From Ampelomyces quisqualis (taxonomy: Eukaryota; Ascomycota; Dothideomycetes; Pleosporales; Phaeosphaeriaceae): 64,000 nt of DNA. A program made the translations under genes and the position numbers. Numbering within the stretch: position 1 is the stretch's first letter; every line of letters begins with the position of its first letter. The notes beneath the pieces were generated by a model. The model was given only the letters and a program-made list of their open reading frames with translations. It did not search any database and was not told the origin of the DNA. Positions 19,392 to 31,587 of this stretch are shown here, one piece after another. The stretch is from positions 2,046,001 through 2,110,000 of the forward strand of contig JAGTXZ010000011.1 in NCBI GenBank assembly GCA_018398575.1, in the 5' to 3' direction.

Positions 19392-22061
19392 ATGTCCTTC
19401 TTTGGCTTCGACAGCAATCTGCCCCGTGACCGCGGCCACTCGTCCAATGCCCCGGGCTTCGGGCAGCACGATGCCTTTGCCGCATTGAGCAGCGGAGCCG
19501 TGGGCGACGACGACGACGACGTGTATGTCGCGCATCGCCACTGCGCCGCCACTGCCGCTCACAATTCCACAGCATCGACTTCGAGCAGACGTACCATGGC
19601 CTCGGCAACCGCCTCGACGACGCCGACGACGCCCTCAACGACGACACCTTCGGCGGCCCCCCCATCCAGCAGTCGGTCGACAAGCACTTCGACTTCGCGG
19701 GCCAGACGTCCAAGGTCTCCCACATTCTGCACGAGGAGCAGATGCTCTTTCAGGCCCGCCAGGGGCCTCCGCAGCAGTACAAGCCGCCGGTCCCGCAGGC
19801 GTCGAAGCCGGCCCGCAGTGGCTACGAGAGCTACAAGGACCCCGAGTACATCCCCCAGCTGGAGGCGCGTGCCGACATCTGGGGCCTGAAGCCTAAACAG
19901 CACGCCCCGCAGAGCCACCCACAGCCGGACGCCCCGTCTCCCGCTCCCCATTCCGTCCCACAGCCTGCTGCCTCGCGCAAGCTGATGAGCCTGGACGAGG
20001 TCGAGGCCATGATGCGCGCTCAGAGCATCGACCACCAGCCTCGGGGCGCCCCGCCTGTCCAGCACATGCAGTTTCAAGATCCTCCGCAGGGTTACCCACC
20101 GCAGCAGTACCCCCATGGGCAGCCGCCGTTCCCTGGCATGCACGGTGGCCCTCCCGGTCACTACGCGCCACACGTCTTGCAGAGGCCGCAGCAGCACGAC
20201 CACCACCACGAAGCTCAGAGGCAGCACCACCATCACATTCGTGCCGAGCTCCCCGCCCAACCCGTGCAGCCCCAGGTCCCTCCGCAACCAACGATCCTGC
20301 AGCGACAGAAACCACAAGTAGCCGAGCCGGGTGCCCAGCCGTCGCGACAAGCACAACCACCCCACAACCAGTCCCAGGATCCACCCACCCAGCCTCGGCA
20401 GATTCTCCAAAACCCCAATCGCTTAGCAGGCCCAGGTCAGCCCTTGGGACCACCCGGCACGCAAGCTCAACGAGGACAGCTATCGGACCATGCACGCGGG
20501 CCTTCTTTCCCCAACATGGTTGTTACACACCCAGAACAGCTGCTACAACTTTCCGAGGCAGAGCGTGCGGCGTTCCTCGAGGAAGATGCCAAGCGAGCAA
20601 AGAGGAACCACAAGATTGCTCTCCTGGCAAAGGACAATGGTCTCATGACTCCACAAGACAAGAACTTCATTACTCGTATTCAGCTGCAGCAGCTGATGAC
20701 GGCGACTGGTAACCTCGACGAGAGGGGTCCCGAGGCTGCCATCGCCGAAGACTTTTATTACCAAGTATTCAGCCAGATTCGAGGGGCTCCTCGCCAGAAT
20801 CCTCAGCAGCCGGCTAGTCAGTTTGCCCAGACCTACCTGTTCCAGACCAACAATCGATTTGGGACCCGAAGGAATGGACGTGGAGGCGACAACCACATGC
20901 AGCGAATGGAACAGCAAATTCAGCGGGCTGTCGAGGCTGCCAAAGCCCGACCAAAAGCGAGACAGCTCGTTGTGGAGGGCAGCTTAGGCAAGATCGCCTT
21001 CAGTAATTCCAAGACTCCACGACCACTGCTCAACATCAAGCGACCCGAAGCCGGCGAAAAACATACAAAGCATCCAAAGTCCTCCATCGCCGATCGAAAG
21101 GAAGCTCTACGCAATATCGAGAATGTCTACATTACTCTCATGCAGATGGAAGACCACGAGAGAGCCATGCCACCCCCGATCAACGAAGGTAGCAACCCGG
21201 AGGCTATACAGGCACACATGGAGTGGCGATCCAAGATCGACGCCCTCCACCGACAGCTTTGGCAGAATACCAAGATCATGGAACCACTCAACCCACAGTA
21301 AGCACTCCACGTATCTCATATGCGCCACTACTAACAACTTGAAAAGCGCTTTGACGCCACACCCCTTCATCTCCATCTTGTCTCATGCAAAAGGCAAGAA
21401 AGCAATTCCTCGTCTTTTCCGCCACATCGACGAACAAGAACGCATCACTGTTGTCACGATGATTGTAGTCCACCTCGACGGACTATCTGTAGTCAACCAG
21501 GCAGTTGCCGCTCCTGAGGAACCACTGAACCCAGCTGTTCGTGAAGAGGTCGAATTGTTCTCGGCCACAGTATTGCCTCCATTATTCGCCCACATGTCTG
21601 AGTCGCCGCTCAACATCATCATCGGCCTTTTAGGATTGATCCTCGATCGCACAAACTTGCACGTCGTCGTTCGAAGCAAGATCGGACTTTCGCTCCTCAC
21701 TATCCTCATCTCTCGCGCCGAGCTTTTGAAACAGTCTGCGCCCGAGACGGCTTCCGCGGACTGGGAGCAGTGGAACGTGCTCTACAATCGTTTGTTCGAC
21801 ATGGTCGAGCCGGTGCTACCAATACTGTTCCCGGGAAGCATCAATGAGACTGATGATATGTACATTTGGCAGTACTTGGCTGCGATGGGAGTCGGCGCTA
21901 GCCCGGAACAGCAACAAAGGCTCGTACTCGGAGTCAAGGATCGTGTCATGGAGACTGTCAGTGTGAGCAAGGCCTTGCCAACGGACATGGCAAGCGCACG
22001 TCTGGCCAACGTCAATCTTTTCATGAGAGCCATTGGACTTGATGTCGAGCTTCTTGGATGA
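19392..22061 (+). CDS. PAT1: Pat1, mRNA decapping activator / P-body scaffold
   Basis: Three exons, 19392-19522, 19573-21297 and 21347-22061, give 856 residues. Introns are 50 bp (GTATGT) and 49 bp (GTAAGC, with a CTAAC branch site). Splicing yields DDDVIDFEQTYHGLG and NPHALTPHPFISILSHAKG, both continuous with the family. Pat1 bridges deadenylated mRNA, Dhh1, Lsm1-7 and Dcp2. The N-terminus starts MSFFGFDSNLPRDRG and has an acidic patch. A Pro/Gln/His-rich region (about 130-330) is followed by a conserved segment with LMTPQDKNFITRIQLQQL. The C-terminal alpha-helical domain (about 560-856) contains GKKAIPRLFRHIDEQERI and DDMYIWQYLAAMG. It is complete at the usual length. Confidence 0.93.
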
Positions 22062-23533
22062 GGTTTCATCGACATGGCAAACAGTTGATGAACCGCAAGT
22101 GCGCACGACGATGCTAGAGATGCAGTACCTATGGAAAGCCGGATATACGAACGGCAGCGCGATGGCAAGTCATGATGAAAACGCCGCTTGTCCAGACCTA
22201 CCGTGCCAACAGATTGAATGTTGGAAGTGGAGGACGTTCAGGAGGTACGCAAGTCGCCAATGGTCCATGGGGACAAGCCTCTGGCGCTTGCCCCTGCCTC
22301 ATATTGGCAAAGAAAAAGGTGGCAGCAGGCCCCAGGAGTAGGTGACACGGAGCGGCAACAAGTAAAGCGCTACGATTGGACATTCTTCAAATTAATATTA
22401 TTTCATGCAACTGTCTCCGCGCCGTCAGAAACCTCTTGATGCTCGTGTCTCTACCAATTTATCGCCTATACAGAGATTTCCCCGAACCGTTATGCATGTC
22501 TCTCCAGGCTCCGAGAAAATGAACAGAAATTGTACTTCAAAGACCGACCGTGTTTTCTCGCTCATTGGAAATATTTTAGCGCCCAGATGTTTGACCACTG
22601 CGGCTCGAACTGGGCCCGAAACATCTCCACGCCCCCCGAAACAATGTCACAGTCAAGCTTTGCCGTGTTGCTTGTCTCGCGTCGTGGATTGTGCATTGTT
22701 CCGGGGAGTGTTGAGGGTGTTTCAGCGCTGCATCGTTCCCCACTTTAGCTTGTCCGGACTTGGCATCCGAAACACCACTGGGTAAGCTTCGTCAGCTTGC
22801 ATTTTCATGCTCCTGAGACGCTTTGGTGCATCGTCGATGGTCGAGAGGCGCAGACTCATGCTGTGCGATCAAGGCGAAGGTTGCTTGAGGGGCATCTACA
22901 GCTGTGGCGATGGAGGATCAACAACCATTGTTTGTTGCACGTCGAGAACGAGGCCTGTGCAACGTTGATCTTGAGCTTCCAGGCACCGAAGCACTAGATG
23001 TGCTGAGGACAGGCTGTACGTCTCCTTTCCGTCCCTCACTTGCCTTCTCCGCATCTATTCGCGGCCACAGGGAAGACTCGGTATATACCCGTAAGAGACG
23101 ACAAGTACCATTTTCCCCGACCAATCAACGTCTTTCAATCGTACCCATCAAGCTCACCTTGAAGCTCTCTAGGCCAGTCCTGGAGTTCGTTCAGACTTTT
23201 GCCCAGATTCCGGCTCAGCATAGATGTAGCCGTGTGGACCTCAGACTGGTGCGGCCACGCTAAAACCCGACACATTTCACGATTGAAGTTCATACGCCCA
23301 ACTCAAATCAAGCCATGCGTTTCAACAAGGCGGCTTCATCCTCTATTCCATGTTTGTTTAGTTGACACTACTTTAAAAGCAGTGCTTCCCACATTCTTTG
23401 TCACCATCAAGCTAAGCCTTGGGCCTCTCTTTCCAGGAACAGTGTTCCTTTTTCACTTCTCTCTTGTCAAGTTCTTGTTCACTTCTAAGACGACGGGAAA
23501 CATCGTCCGGCTGCCGGTCAGCATTAATTCATC
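22062..23533. other. Long intergenic region, no gene seen
   Basis: About 1.47 kb between PAT1 and the protease gene. Scattered frames of 60-130 codons carry no family resemblance or splice continuity. The last few hundred bases, with CT-rich tracts just before 23534, probably form the protease promoter. Confidence 0.55.
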
Positions 23534-24881
23534 ATGCCTTCACTACGGCTTTTGTTCATTGTCGCTTTTTTGGCTGCTATCGTACTTGCGGTTCCTGCAC
23601 CATCGCGCCCTCAAAACATCCAGAAACGCTCTTTCAAGGTCCCGAGGCAGTTAAACACTCGCAATCCGACTGGGCCTAATGGCATGGCCGCTATGAGGAA
23701 GGTATTCCGAAAATATAATCTCGAAACCAGAGAGGAGTTCATGGCAACAGAGGGCCTGATTGGGCAGACAAAGCAGAGTGAAAACGGAACTGCAACACCA
23801 GCAGCGGGGTCTGCCACAAACAAAACTGGCATTGTTATTGCGGCTCCTGAGAAGAATGCTGCCTCCTTCCTTTCGCCAGTCGATATTGGCGGTCAGACCC
23901 TGAACTTGGACTTCGACTCTGGCTCGTCCGATCTGTAGGTACGCCAACTACTCGCCGGTAATGGTAGACTAACATTTCATCAGTTGGGTGTTCAGCACTG
24001 AGCTTCCTAAAGCAGCTACTGCTCAACACACTGCATTTGACCCTGCAAAGTCGCCCAACTTCAAGCTCACACAAGGCGCACAGTTCAAGATCAGTTACGG
24101 AGACGGCTCTGGTGCTGCAGGCATCGTTGGCACCGACAAAGTGACCATTGGTGGTGTATCCGTGGACCAACAGACGATCGAAGTTGCAAATGCTGTCTCG
24201 CAGTCTTTTGTCGAAGATGCTAATACTGATGGACTCGTTGGCCTCGCCTTCTCAAATCTCAACACCATCAATAACGGCACCAATAAAACGCCTGCAAAGA
24301 CCTTCTTCGACAATGTCATGAAAGACCTGGACATGCCCGTATTCGTTGCCGATCTCGACCCCGACGGCACTGGGGTCTACGAATTTGGGAAGATCGACGC
24401 CACAAAGTTTGAGGGCGAGATGGTATGGATACCGGTCAAGGCAGAAACTGGTTTCTGGCAATTCCCATCCGCCAAATTTGCCATCGGCGACCAAGTCTTT
24501 CAAAACCCACAAGCTTCAGACGCCATTGCCGACACCGGAACATCGCTCATGCTCGTTGACCAAGCCGTCGCTGATGCGTACTACTCACAAGTCCAGGGCG
24601 CTCAGCTCAACGCCCAGGTCGGAGGGTTTATATACCCTTGCGGGGCAGCGCTGCCAGACCTCTCAGTTGCGGTTGGCGATACCCACATGGCTAAAATTCC
24701 TGGCAATCAAATCACTTTCGCGAACGTTGACAAAGCAAATACTACTTGCTTTGGTGGTGTGCAAGGGAACCAGGGTTCTAAGCTTCAGATCTACGGAGAC
24801 ATAATGTTCAAGTCGCAGCTTGTTGCTTTTAATGGTGGAAACCAGTCGCTTGGGTTTGGGAGGAAGCCGCTTCCAAAATGA
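23534..24881 (+). CDS. Secreted pepsin-type aspartic endopeptidase (A1 family, penicillopepsin-like)
   Basis: Two exons, 23534-23934 and 23984-24881, encode 432 residues. The 49-bp intron splits the Leu codon of the first active-site block. A signal peptide is clear (MPSLRLLFIVAFLAAIVLAV, cleaved near APS), followed by a basic propeptide with KR at about 31-32 that keeps the zymogen inactive. The first catalytic Asp is in NLDFDSGSSDLWVFS (about residue 128; DSG in place of the more common DTG), the flap region is ISYGDGSGAAG, and the second catalytic Asp is in AIADTGTSLMLV (about 317). Two Cys near the C-terminus (YPCGAAL, TTCFGG) form the usual disulfide. The role is extracellular protein digestion at acid pH. 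There is no GPI or C-terminal membrane signal. Confidence 0.95.
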
Positions 24882-25691
24882 TCGCGCTTTCATGGCTGCG
24901 CTTTCATCTTTGGCCTTCTTCTTTCAGGGGAGGCCCCTGAAATATATACGACCATTTGATCGTATTTATTAGGGGATGAGAGACTATCTGAAACTCATTA
25001 GATTTCACCATATGGGATTCTGAATGACTGAGAGCATTGCCGTCAAGTGCATGAGTGATTGGCGAACTGTCAAACACGAGAACCTAGTACATAGACCATC
25101 GGATTGATGTCTCTCTCTCTCCTCTGGAAGAATAATCAACCTTGCCTAGTGCTTTGTTGAGATATAATTAAGCATGTTTTCTTTATCGACAAAGGACCGC
25201 AGACGTAAGATGATTCCAAATATCTCAACCCTTTCGTGGTCTTGCAATCCGTACGCAGAATTTCTTGTTCAGCACGAACCAGAGTTTTTGTGACACACTA
25301 CATGTCGGGAAAAGTTCGTAGCGGAGCGTTTAGAGCAGTGTAGCACCGAAACATCTTATGAAACACAGCAGCCAAGCCTGTGTAGCTATTGCTCCGAGTC
25401 GGTTGAAACATGAGTCGGTTTCACCAATCTAGCCTTTACTGTACTGGGTCTCGAGATGAAAGGTGGTTCAGCTATTAGGTCACTGGAAGCTCGATGTGGG
25501 AGCACGTGAGGACGTGATGGCGCTAGGTACCGGTACGGTAAAGGTGGAATCAGGAAAGCGCGTCGCAATCGATGACCTTCAACATCCTTCATATCGTCGG
25601 CGCACTTTATGTTCCCTGAATTTCTGCTCACACACATAATTCACTCAATTTACGCGTGTGATCGTGGTGGCCCGAGCTGTCGCTTCGCGCA
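24882..25691. other. Intergenic, no gene seen
   Basis: About 810 bp holding the 3' UTR of the protease gene and the promoter of the next gene. It is AT-richer than its flanks. Nothing coding is recognisable. Confidence 0.55.
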
Positions 25692-28600
25692 ATGGAGGTT
25701 GACCATGACGAAGACGACTGGGACGCGTTGAAGTATGCGCGTCACCACGGATTGTCGAAAATTTATTACAGTGAATCGATACATGACTGTGGCTTTTTTG
25801 CGCAAGCAGATCTCACTGTTGGATGGGACCTCTGCGCTCCCTCAGACGACATCATCACTAACAAAGTCAATGCGCTAACCAAAGAACGACTTACCGTAAG
25901 CAACGACGCTGCATTACTGCTCAAGGCTATTCACGAGCTGCAGAAGCCGCCTTCAAACGAACCACTGATGACAGATCGGCATCGATGGATGGTTAGCCTC
26001 AAGCAAGAACCTCCAGTATTAGCCACGGACGATGAGCTCGATCTGCTTAACTTCGGAAGTGTCTTTACACCAGACTTTGGAAATTTGACTATCCCACTCG
26101 AACTTGTGGATCAAGAACGCGACGAGGGATTAGAATGGCCTAGGAAGTACCTGTCATATCCGGAGCAGATCAATCGGCAAATCAAAGCCGAGAAGCTCGC
26201 AGTGTCGAAGGAGGTGCTACTTCATCTCCAAGATGCGGCCACCGACTCTTACACCTCACAAGACCTCCAAATGGCTAATGAGGAGGCTTTGAGATTCCGA
26301 TCGGTACGCGCAGCTTGTTTTCTTGACGTTATTGCTAATTGTGCAGAGCACTGTATACCAGCCTCTTACCCCACCGTTGCTCCCCTTATCACCGCCCCTG
26401 GTACCTTACATACCGTCATCTCCATCCAACTGCCTGCCCATGTACTCAGATAGTAGCGACTACATTGTGGTAGAGGCGCGAGAACTCGAACAGAAGATCA
26501 TGGGCGCTGATTCGCTTGAACGTCAGAGCTCAGATAGCAGTGACTTGATGCTCCTCGATATCGCGAATGCCGCAAACATCAGCCCGGCATTCGATGCGAG
26601 TAAGTCGAGGATTCTGAAACGCAGGCCTGAAGAACTCAAGGTTGAGGGCCCGCTTACGCCTGAGGACTTCTCTGATTCGCCTATGAAGAAGCTCAAGTCG
26701 GTCACGTTTACTGAAATCCTACATGAATTCATTCCAGATGCACCGTGGAATAAGACAGGCGAAGCAGATACCACGATTGTTTCAGAGCCCGACCTTGATG
26801 AGCTGTTCCGCGATATCGCGCCTTATGCTGAAGAGGCAACCAAAAAGCTAGCAAACGAGAGACTATCAGGAGCAGACACAACTGCACGCGTAGACATCCC
26901 GAAAGTTGACTTCACGCTACCGATGGCACCCTGGAACGAATACAGTTCTGGAAGACAAAGTTCCGGCGGCGAAGAGCTTGACGCACAGGCAAGATACTTA
27001 CTCAGGGTGAAACGGGAAGATCTCAAAGTGGCATCTTCGTGGCCTGGTCTGGCCAGCATCACAAGTAAATTAGGATGGAGTATATTCACAGCAAAAATAT
27101 CGAAGATCTACCTTCAGGAGAAGTTGCATGGCAAGGCGGATCTCAACAAGGTGCTTGCTGAAGCTACGTCTGGTCAAGTCGCGACCAGCTCAACCCAAGT
27201 GTGGAAGCCGGAAGGTTTACGAATTTTAGATGCAGATCAAGAAGAAAAGGAGATTGAGCTAGCGCAGGTCGAAGAGCAAAGCGACATGGATGCGCTGATT
27301 CGTAAGCGTAAGCTTGAGATGGACGACGATGCGCCTGAGTCAAATCGAAAGCGTACGACGTCACAGTTGACCCCTCATTCTCTTTCTCAACAAATTTGGA
27401 CGGGAGTTCTCAGTAGTCACTGGGACAACGAGCCATCTGTAGCACCTCAGCATGAGCCTGCTAGTCATAGAGCGGCTGATTGTGCGAGAGCAGCATCACC
27501 GACAACCAAACTTCGAAACAGTGCAAAACAGGCACAGAAAGGCTCCAGAAATGACCTTATGTTTGGCGGGTTCTCGGCTACAACGGCTCTTCACAAGTTT
27601 ATGGAAACTCGAGGAAAGGCTGTTGAGCAAGCAAGCAAAAAGTCAGTGGGAACGAAGCAATCGGGGAAAGATGACCAACTCTCTACAAACTGGTCGCTAC
27701 CACTCCTTTCTGGGCAATCATCTACAGAGCTCCTTTTACCCGTGTCGAAGCAGCCATCAGTTCGAGCAGCAGTCGAGGAAACGCATCATGTGCCGACCAC
27801 TCCACGCGCGCCCCTCCCGCCCCTCTCACCAACTCCTGCACCGTGTTCTTTCATTATATCGAATGATTTCCTACAGCAGAGGCATTTGTTGAAAGACATT
27901 GAGCAACTCTACGATAACGCTGACATGGTCTATCGGGACTATGATAGGCCTCACTCACCAGCGAAAGAAGCAGATATCACACTTTCTCCGTCTACTGGAC
28001 TGATCATGACGACTTTGCAGCAAATCAAGCAACGCCCACTTCCTGGGCAGGCAGACCGCTCACCTGTAAAGGAGAGGATGGCCGGATTACACATACGATA
28101 TGAGAGACTTGTGGTCATGATCAGCGAAGGTCTGAGTAGAGATATGGAGAAGTATGGATCAAGCCGCCCAAAAGACTTTCGCGACCAGGAAGCCATAAAA
28201 CACATAGAAGACTTTGCTAGCAATCTGGAGGCCGAAGTGACCATCAAGTATGCTCCAGGTGGCGAACAAACGCTTGCTTATTACATCGTCGTGGAGATGG
28301 TGAAGTATGGTCTTGCACATGGGTCACAGGACATAGGCGACATCAAGCCAGTCGCCGTCGAAACTACTGTGAGTTTAAGACTTTTCTAGCTATCGTGAAG
28401 GCGTTAGCTAACATGCCGACAGTGGGAGGTTTTCCTTCGCCGAGTAGGAATCAACCCTTTCGCAGCACAGGTCATCATTGCTTCGCTCAAAGACCCTCTC
28501 GATTTGCAGCTGCCGAGTATCACAAGCTCGCCTTCTTCCCCCTCTCCTCTGGTCTCCGGTCTTTCGGCTTTCTTGCTGATGAACGAGAAGGAGAGGATCA

Positions 28601-28701
28601 CATACTTCGAGGCTATGATGGGCGGCAGTCGTATCCTCAAGAGGGTGAGCAGAATGTTGGATCAGGAGTGGATCAGTGCAGCACATGGCTTCAGAATTTG
28701 A
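25692..28701 (+). CDS. Large unknown protein with XPF/HhH-like C-terminus; Zip2/SHOC1 candidate
   Basis: Three exons, 25692-26303, 26347-28368 and 28423-28701, give 970 residues; introns are 43 and 54 bp, all in phase 0. The N-terminus is acidic (MEVDHDEDDWDALKYARHHG) and the middle is Ser/Pro-rich and poorly conserved in appearance, with short ordered islands such as EGPLTPEDFSDSPMKK and FGGFSATTALHKFMETRG. The C-terminal 300 residues look folded: YERLVVMISEGL, then a helix-rich stretch with EAEVTIKYAPGGEQTLAYYI, IGDIKPVAVETTWEVFLRRV and GINPFAAQVIIASL, ending in ERITYFEAMMGGSRILKRVS. That order resembles an XPF/ERCC4-type nuclease fold followed by tandem HhH, as in the meiotic crossover proteins Zip2/SHOC1. 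No ERKxxxD nuclease motif is seen, which would also fit Zip2. The function is an inference, not an identification. Confidence 0.75.
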
Positions 28702-29013
28702 GGATCGAGAAGACGTATTTGCGGACTAGATAGAAGTACAAGCGCAATCTGGACGAATTTTCCGCAGTACATGCTCGGATAGGGCTTCGGACGAGCCCGG
28801 ACCGTCCATGTAAAGGTGAATGTGGGGCCTAGTCAAGTAGGGAGCTTCGGCTAATGACGCAGAAGGGTTCAGAAATGTCTCGAAACATCCCGCCTTGAGC
28901 CTGAGCATGTTTAAAACATAACGCCGTGGACTCATGTGTATACCATCAACACAACGACTGCGACGTTCGCACTGACACGACTGCGCACCTGTAGCTGCCT
29001 ACAGCGTCTTGTC
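28702..29013. other. Intergenic between the Zip2-like candidate and OPI10
   Basis: 312 bp, enough for a 3' UTR and a compact promoter. No other feature is seen. Confidence 0.55.
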
Positions 29014-29655
29014 ATGATGGCTTCCGTCCCGATCGGCGTCATCATTTCAGGCCGGCCCATCCTCACCGACGCGCGCGCCGTGTCGCAAACGCAATTCGCA
29101 TTCGAAATTCCTGCCCAGCCCTCTTTTGCGCACATTGTCGTCTTCCTGCTTCCGGGTGTCACGTTACCGGACGGCACTGCCGCCGCCGTGTACGCACAAT
29201 TGCCTGGCGCGACGCAATTCAAGCTTCTAGGCGCAATCGCTAATGAGAAACCGAGCGCCATTTTCAAAGTCGTGGAGAAAGCTGGTGGCCCAGCCGGCGG
29301 GGGGCTTGGCGACGAGGATGTCATGGTAGATGAGGGCACTGTCGCTGGCGCAACTCTTGCTCTGGGCATATCCATCGAGCCTGCGCAACAAGTCGCTGCA
29401 GCGCTGGAGCTGCAAAAAGCACAAAAGGCTGTTGGCGCACAAGCGACAACAGGCAACGAAATCATCCTGCGAGGGCAGAATACCGTCACAACCAAGGTCC
29501 TTGCGCAGAGGATCATCAAGAATTGCTACGACTTTCTGGCGAGTTGGGGAAGCGGTGACACGGTCCCGCTCAAAGCATTTCAAGCGTGGTGGACCAAGTT
29601 TGAGAGCAAGATTGAAAAAGATCCTGGATTCTTGGAGAGGAGCGATGGAGGCTGA
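29014..29655 (+). CDS. OPI10: Hikeshi / OPI10 family protein (DUF775)
   Basis: An intronless frame of 213 residues. Two adjacent ATGs (29014 and 29017) open it; the second gives MASVPIGVIISGRPI. The N-terminal beta domain carries IVVFLLPGVTLPDGTAAAVY and the phrase FKLLGAIANEKPSAIFKV, both typical of Hikeshi. The middle has LALGISIEPAQQVAAALE, and the C-terminal helical part ends AWWTKFESKIEKDPGFLER. Hikeshi-family proteins carry Hsp70 through nuclear pores after heat stress; yeast Opi10 is linked to inositol-phospholipid phenotypes. Length is as usual (about 200). The gene converges on a degraded HD-domain gene 75 bp downstream. Confidence 0.92.
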   Translation: MMASVPIGVIISGRPILTDARAVSQTQFAFEIPAQPSFAHIVVFLLPGVTLPDGTAAAVYAQLPGATQFKLLGAIANEKPSAIFKVVEKAGGPAGGGLGDEDVMVDEGTVAGATLALGISIEPAQQVAAALELQKAQKAVGAQATTGNEIILRGQNTVTTKVLAQRIIKNCYDFLASWGSGDTVPLKAFQAWWTKFESKIEKDPGFLERSDGG

Positions 29656-29729
29656 AACCGCATCGCAAGCTCTCGCGACCGTGAAGGCTGGCACTTTCCA
29701 CCATTTCAGGGCGCCTTGTTCACACCCTC

Positions 29730-30328
29730 TCAATCCGGCTCGGCCAAGTGTGCTTCATACATAACTCGAGGCCAACTCTGTTTCACCACCGCATCAACGA
29801 GCACTTTTCCGATACCACCTCGCTGGAAGCCATCCTCCAACATTGCCCCTATAGGCTCCAGCTCATCCCACGCTTCACTTCTCCGCTCGAGGTCCGTAAT
29901 TGTTGCCAATTTTACCAGCCTCGACAATTTGCCAATCCTCTCCGCAATGTGTGGACCTGTGTGTACAGCAATTGCCATCCATACACGATGCTTGTCTTCT
30001 CCACCGATGACGAACTGGAATAGATGCTTTATAGCAGCATCCGCACTCTCGACCTCAAAACGGAAGCTTCCGTCATATGTGTCTGTGGTACTGTTGTCGG
30101 GCCAGAAATGGTTGCCTAGCGAGGCTACGTGCATGCGCGTAAGCGGACTGGAGTCTTTGGTATTATTTCGTTGGTGTCAATCGACTTTGGAGCGGCATTG
30201 GATATCGCAGGGGGGGATGGAGGCCGGCTGAGACATGTTTTTCTGGTAGAACAAGTACAGAATCCACGGAGTCGATAGTATTCAAACACAAAATATGCAA
30301 TAAAGGAAAATAAGATCCTTGCATGCAC
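29730..30328 (-). pseudogene. Remnant of an HD-domain (cyanamide-hydratase-like) protein gene
   Basis: The downstream piece (30134-29730) reads FRFEVESADAAIKHLF, then WMAIAVHTGPHIAERIGKL, which match the second half of fungal HD-domain proteins related to cyanamide hydratase. A separate frame upstream (30328-30125) ends in SIDTNEIIPKTPVRLRAC, which looks like the N-terminal segment of the same family just before its first helix. The two frames abut near 30130, and the stretch expected between them, with the metal-binding His and His-Asp residues, is absent. I therefore read this as an inactive remnant with an internal deletion and frame change, not an intron-containing gene. It could instead be a shortened functional protein; the missing HD signature argues against catalysis. 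Confidence 0.5.
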
Positions 30329-30619
30329 GTGCTGACGCCAGTGCCAATTTATACGTATCGGTTCGTGCCTTCCTGTACTCCCATCTCAAACAAGCAGGCA
30401 CAAGCAAATTCGCTCGTCCACTAAATTGGACACAGATCTAAGAACAATCGGGTACCATGCCGAAGCAAAGAGCAAAGTTGATTCAAGCATGACATTATCT
30501 ATTCGTTTCGTTTTTGTCGTCTATCCATGTATCTTCATTACATCCAAGGCATCGGATAACTCTTTGCAAAAGTCTCCTTAATCTCATCATACTCCATACC
30601 CGTCGACTCGCGCGAGCGG

Positions 30620-30909
30620 AGCAAGGTTCGAGACATTGACGATATGAAAGATGCTCAGGATCTCGGTAACCGCATCTAAACGTTGCTGGACGCCGAGTCT
30701 AATCAAGTGACCTGTCATTTATGTATTGGTCGTGCTTTGAGAGGCAATAGTCCCCCAGTTGCGAACAGTGTAACTTTGGGCAACGATGCATTAATTGGCG
30801 TTTGGATATCTTGACGAATGAGCAGTCTGTCGAGATTGGGTTTGGGAAGGTCAATGGGCGAAGCCAAGGCCAAAGATGTGAAGAGCCCAAGGAGCTTTCC
30901 CGAGTACAT
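30620..30909 (-). pseudogene. 5' remnant of a secreted L-asparaginase gene
   Basis: From an ATG at 30909 the frame gives a signal-peptide-like start (MYSGKLLGLFTSLALASP), a short pro-region and NASLPKVTLFATGG, the N-terminal active-site block of type II asparaginases. At about 30750 one base is missing: the next residues TIASQSTTNT continue in the following frame. They meet a TAA at 30721-30719, after which the same frame resumes with HLIRLGVQQRLDAVTEIL, also typical of the family. About 100 residues can be traced; the rest of the roughly 370-residue enzyme is absent. The frameshift, the stop and the loss of three quarters of the gene mark it as dead. Start and signal peptide remain well preserved, so decay looks fairly recent. 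Confidence 0.72.
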
Positions 30910-31587
30910 GTTTGCAACGTCGCGGCACAATTCTCCCTCCTGCAAGCTGTGTGATGCACTATGAGTCCTGGGTATTTTTGTACTCATACTCGTGGCCTTA
31001 CAGCAGTCCCAATCAGCGGGTCTGAACCATCGTTCGCGTAATCGGGTCGAAAGAGTAGTGAGAAGCCTGTGGAGTCAGAGGCCGTATCCCACCCTACACA
31101 GCCGCTCCTCGACATCGCTTTGTTCCCATCGGACTCGACATCCTCGCAAATAGTGTTGCTGTGTTGCTGTTGCGATACCCTGATACACGGGTTATGGGCA
31201 GCATTCTTTCACGGCGTTGTTGTGGTCGCTGGCGAGAACCTTTCCTTTGTCGCAAAAAGTGCGACGTCGGTGATCACTCGGGGATCGCCTAGGCCAATCA
31301 AGGACTAGTCTATCACTCTTGCATGTGATGTGGTAGGTTTGCGGTCCTGTCGCATTCATGTCAACAACAGCTATCCCAAAGCAGCTGAAAGACTACACGA
31401 GTTAGAGTTTTCAGTTATGCCTACAGTTTCCCTTGGGCCAGAGCTCTGCGAAGTTCGAACATGCAACAGGCACAGCAAGGGTCAAAGCGCAACGACGTCA
31501 TCACTTGACGCCAACCCGCCTCATTAACTACGGCCATAGACACCCTGTGATGGCACGCGTTGTGGCTCTCTTTTCAATCATTGCATC
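30910..31587. other. Intergenic, no gene seen
   Basis: About 680 bp between the asparaginase remnant and the oxysterol-binding gene. It should include the promoter of the latter. No coding signal is recognised. Confidence 0.55.
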
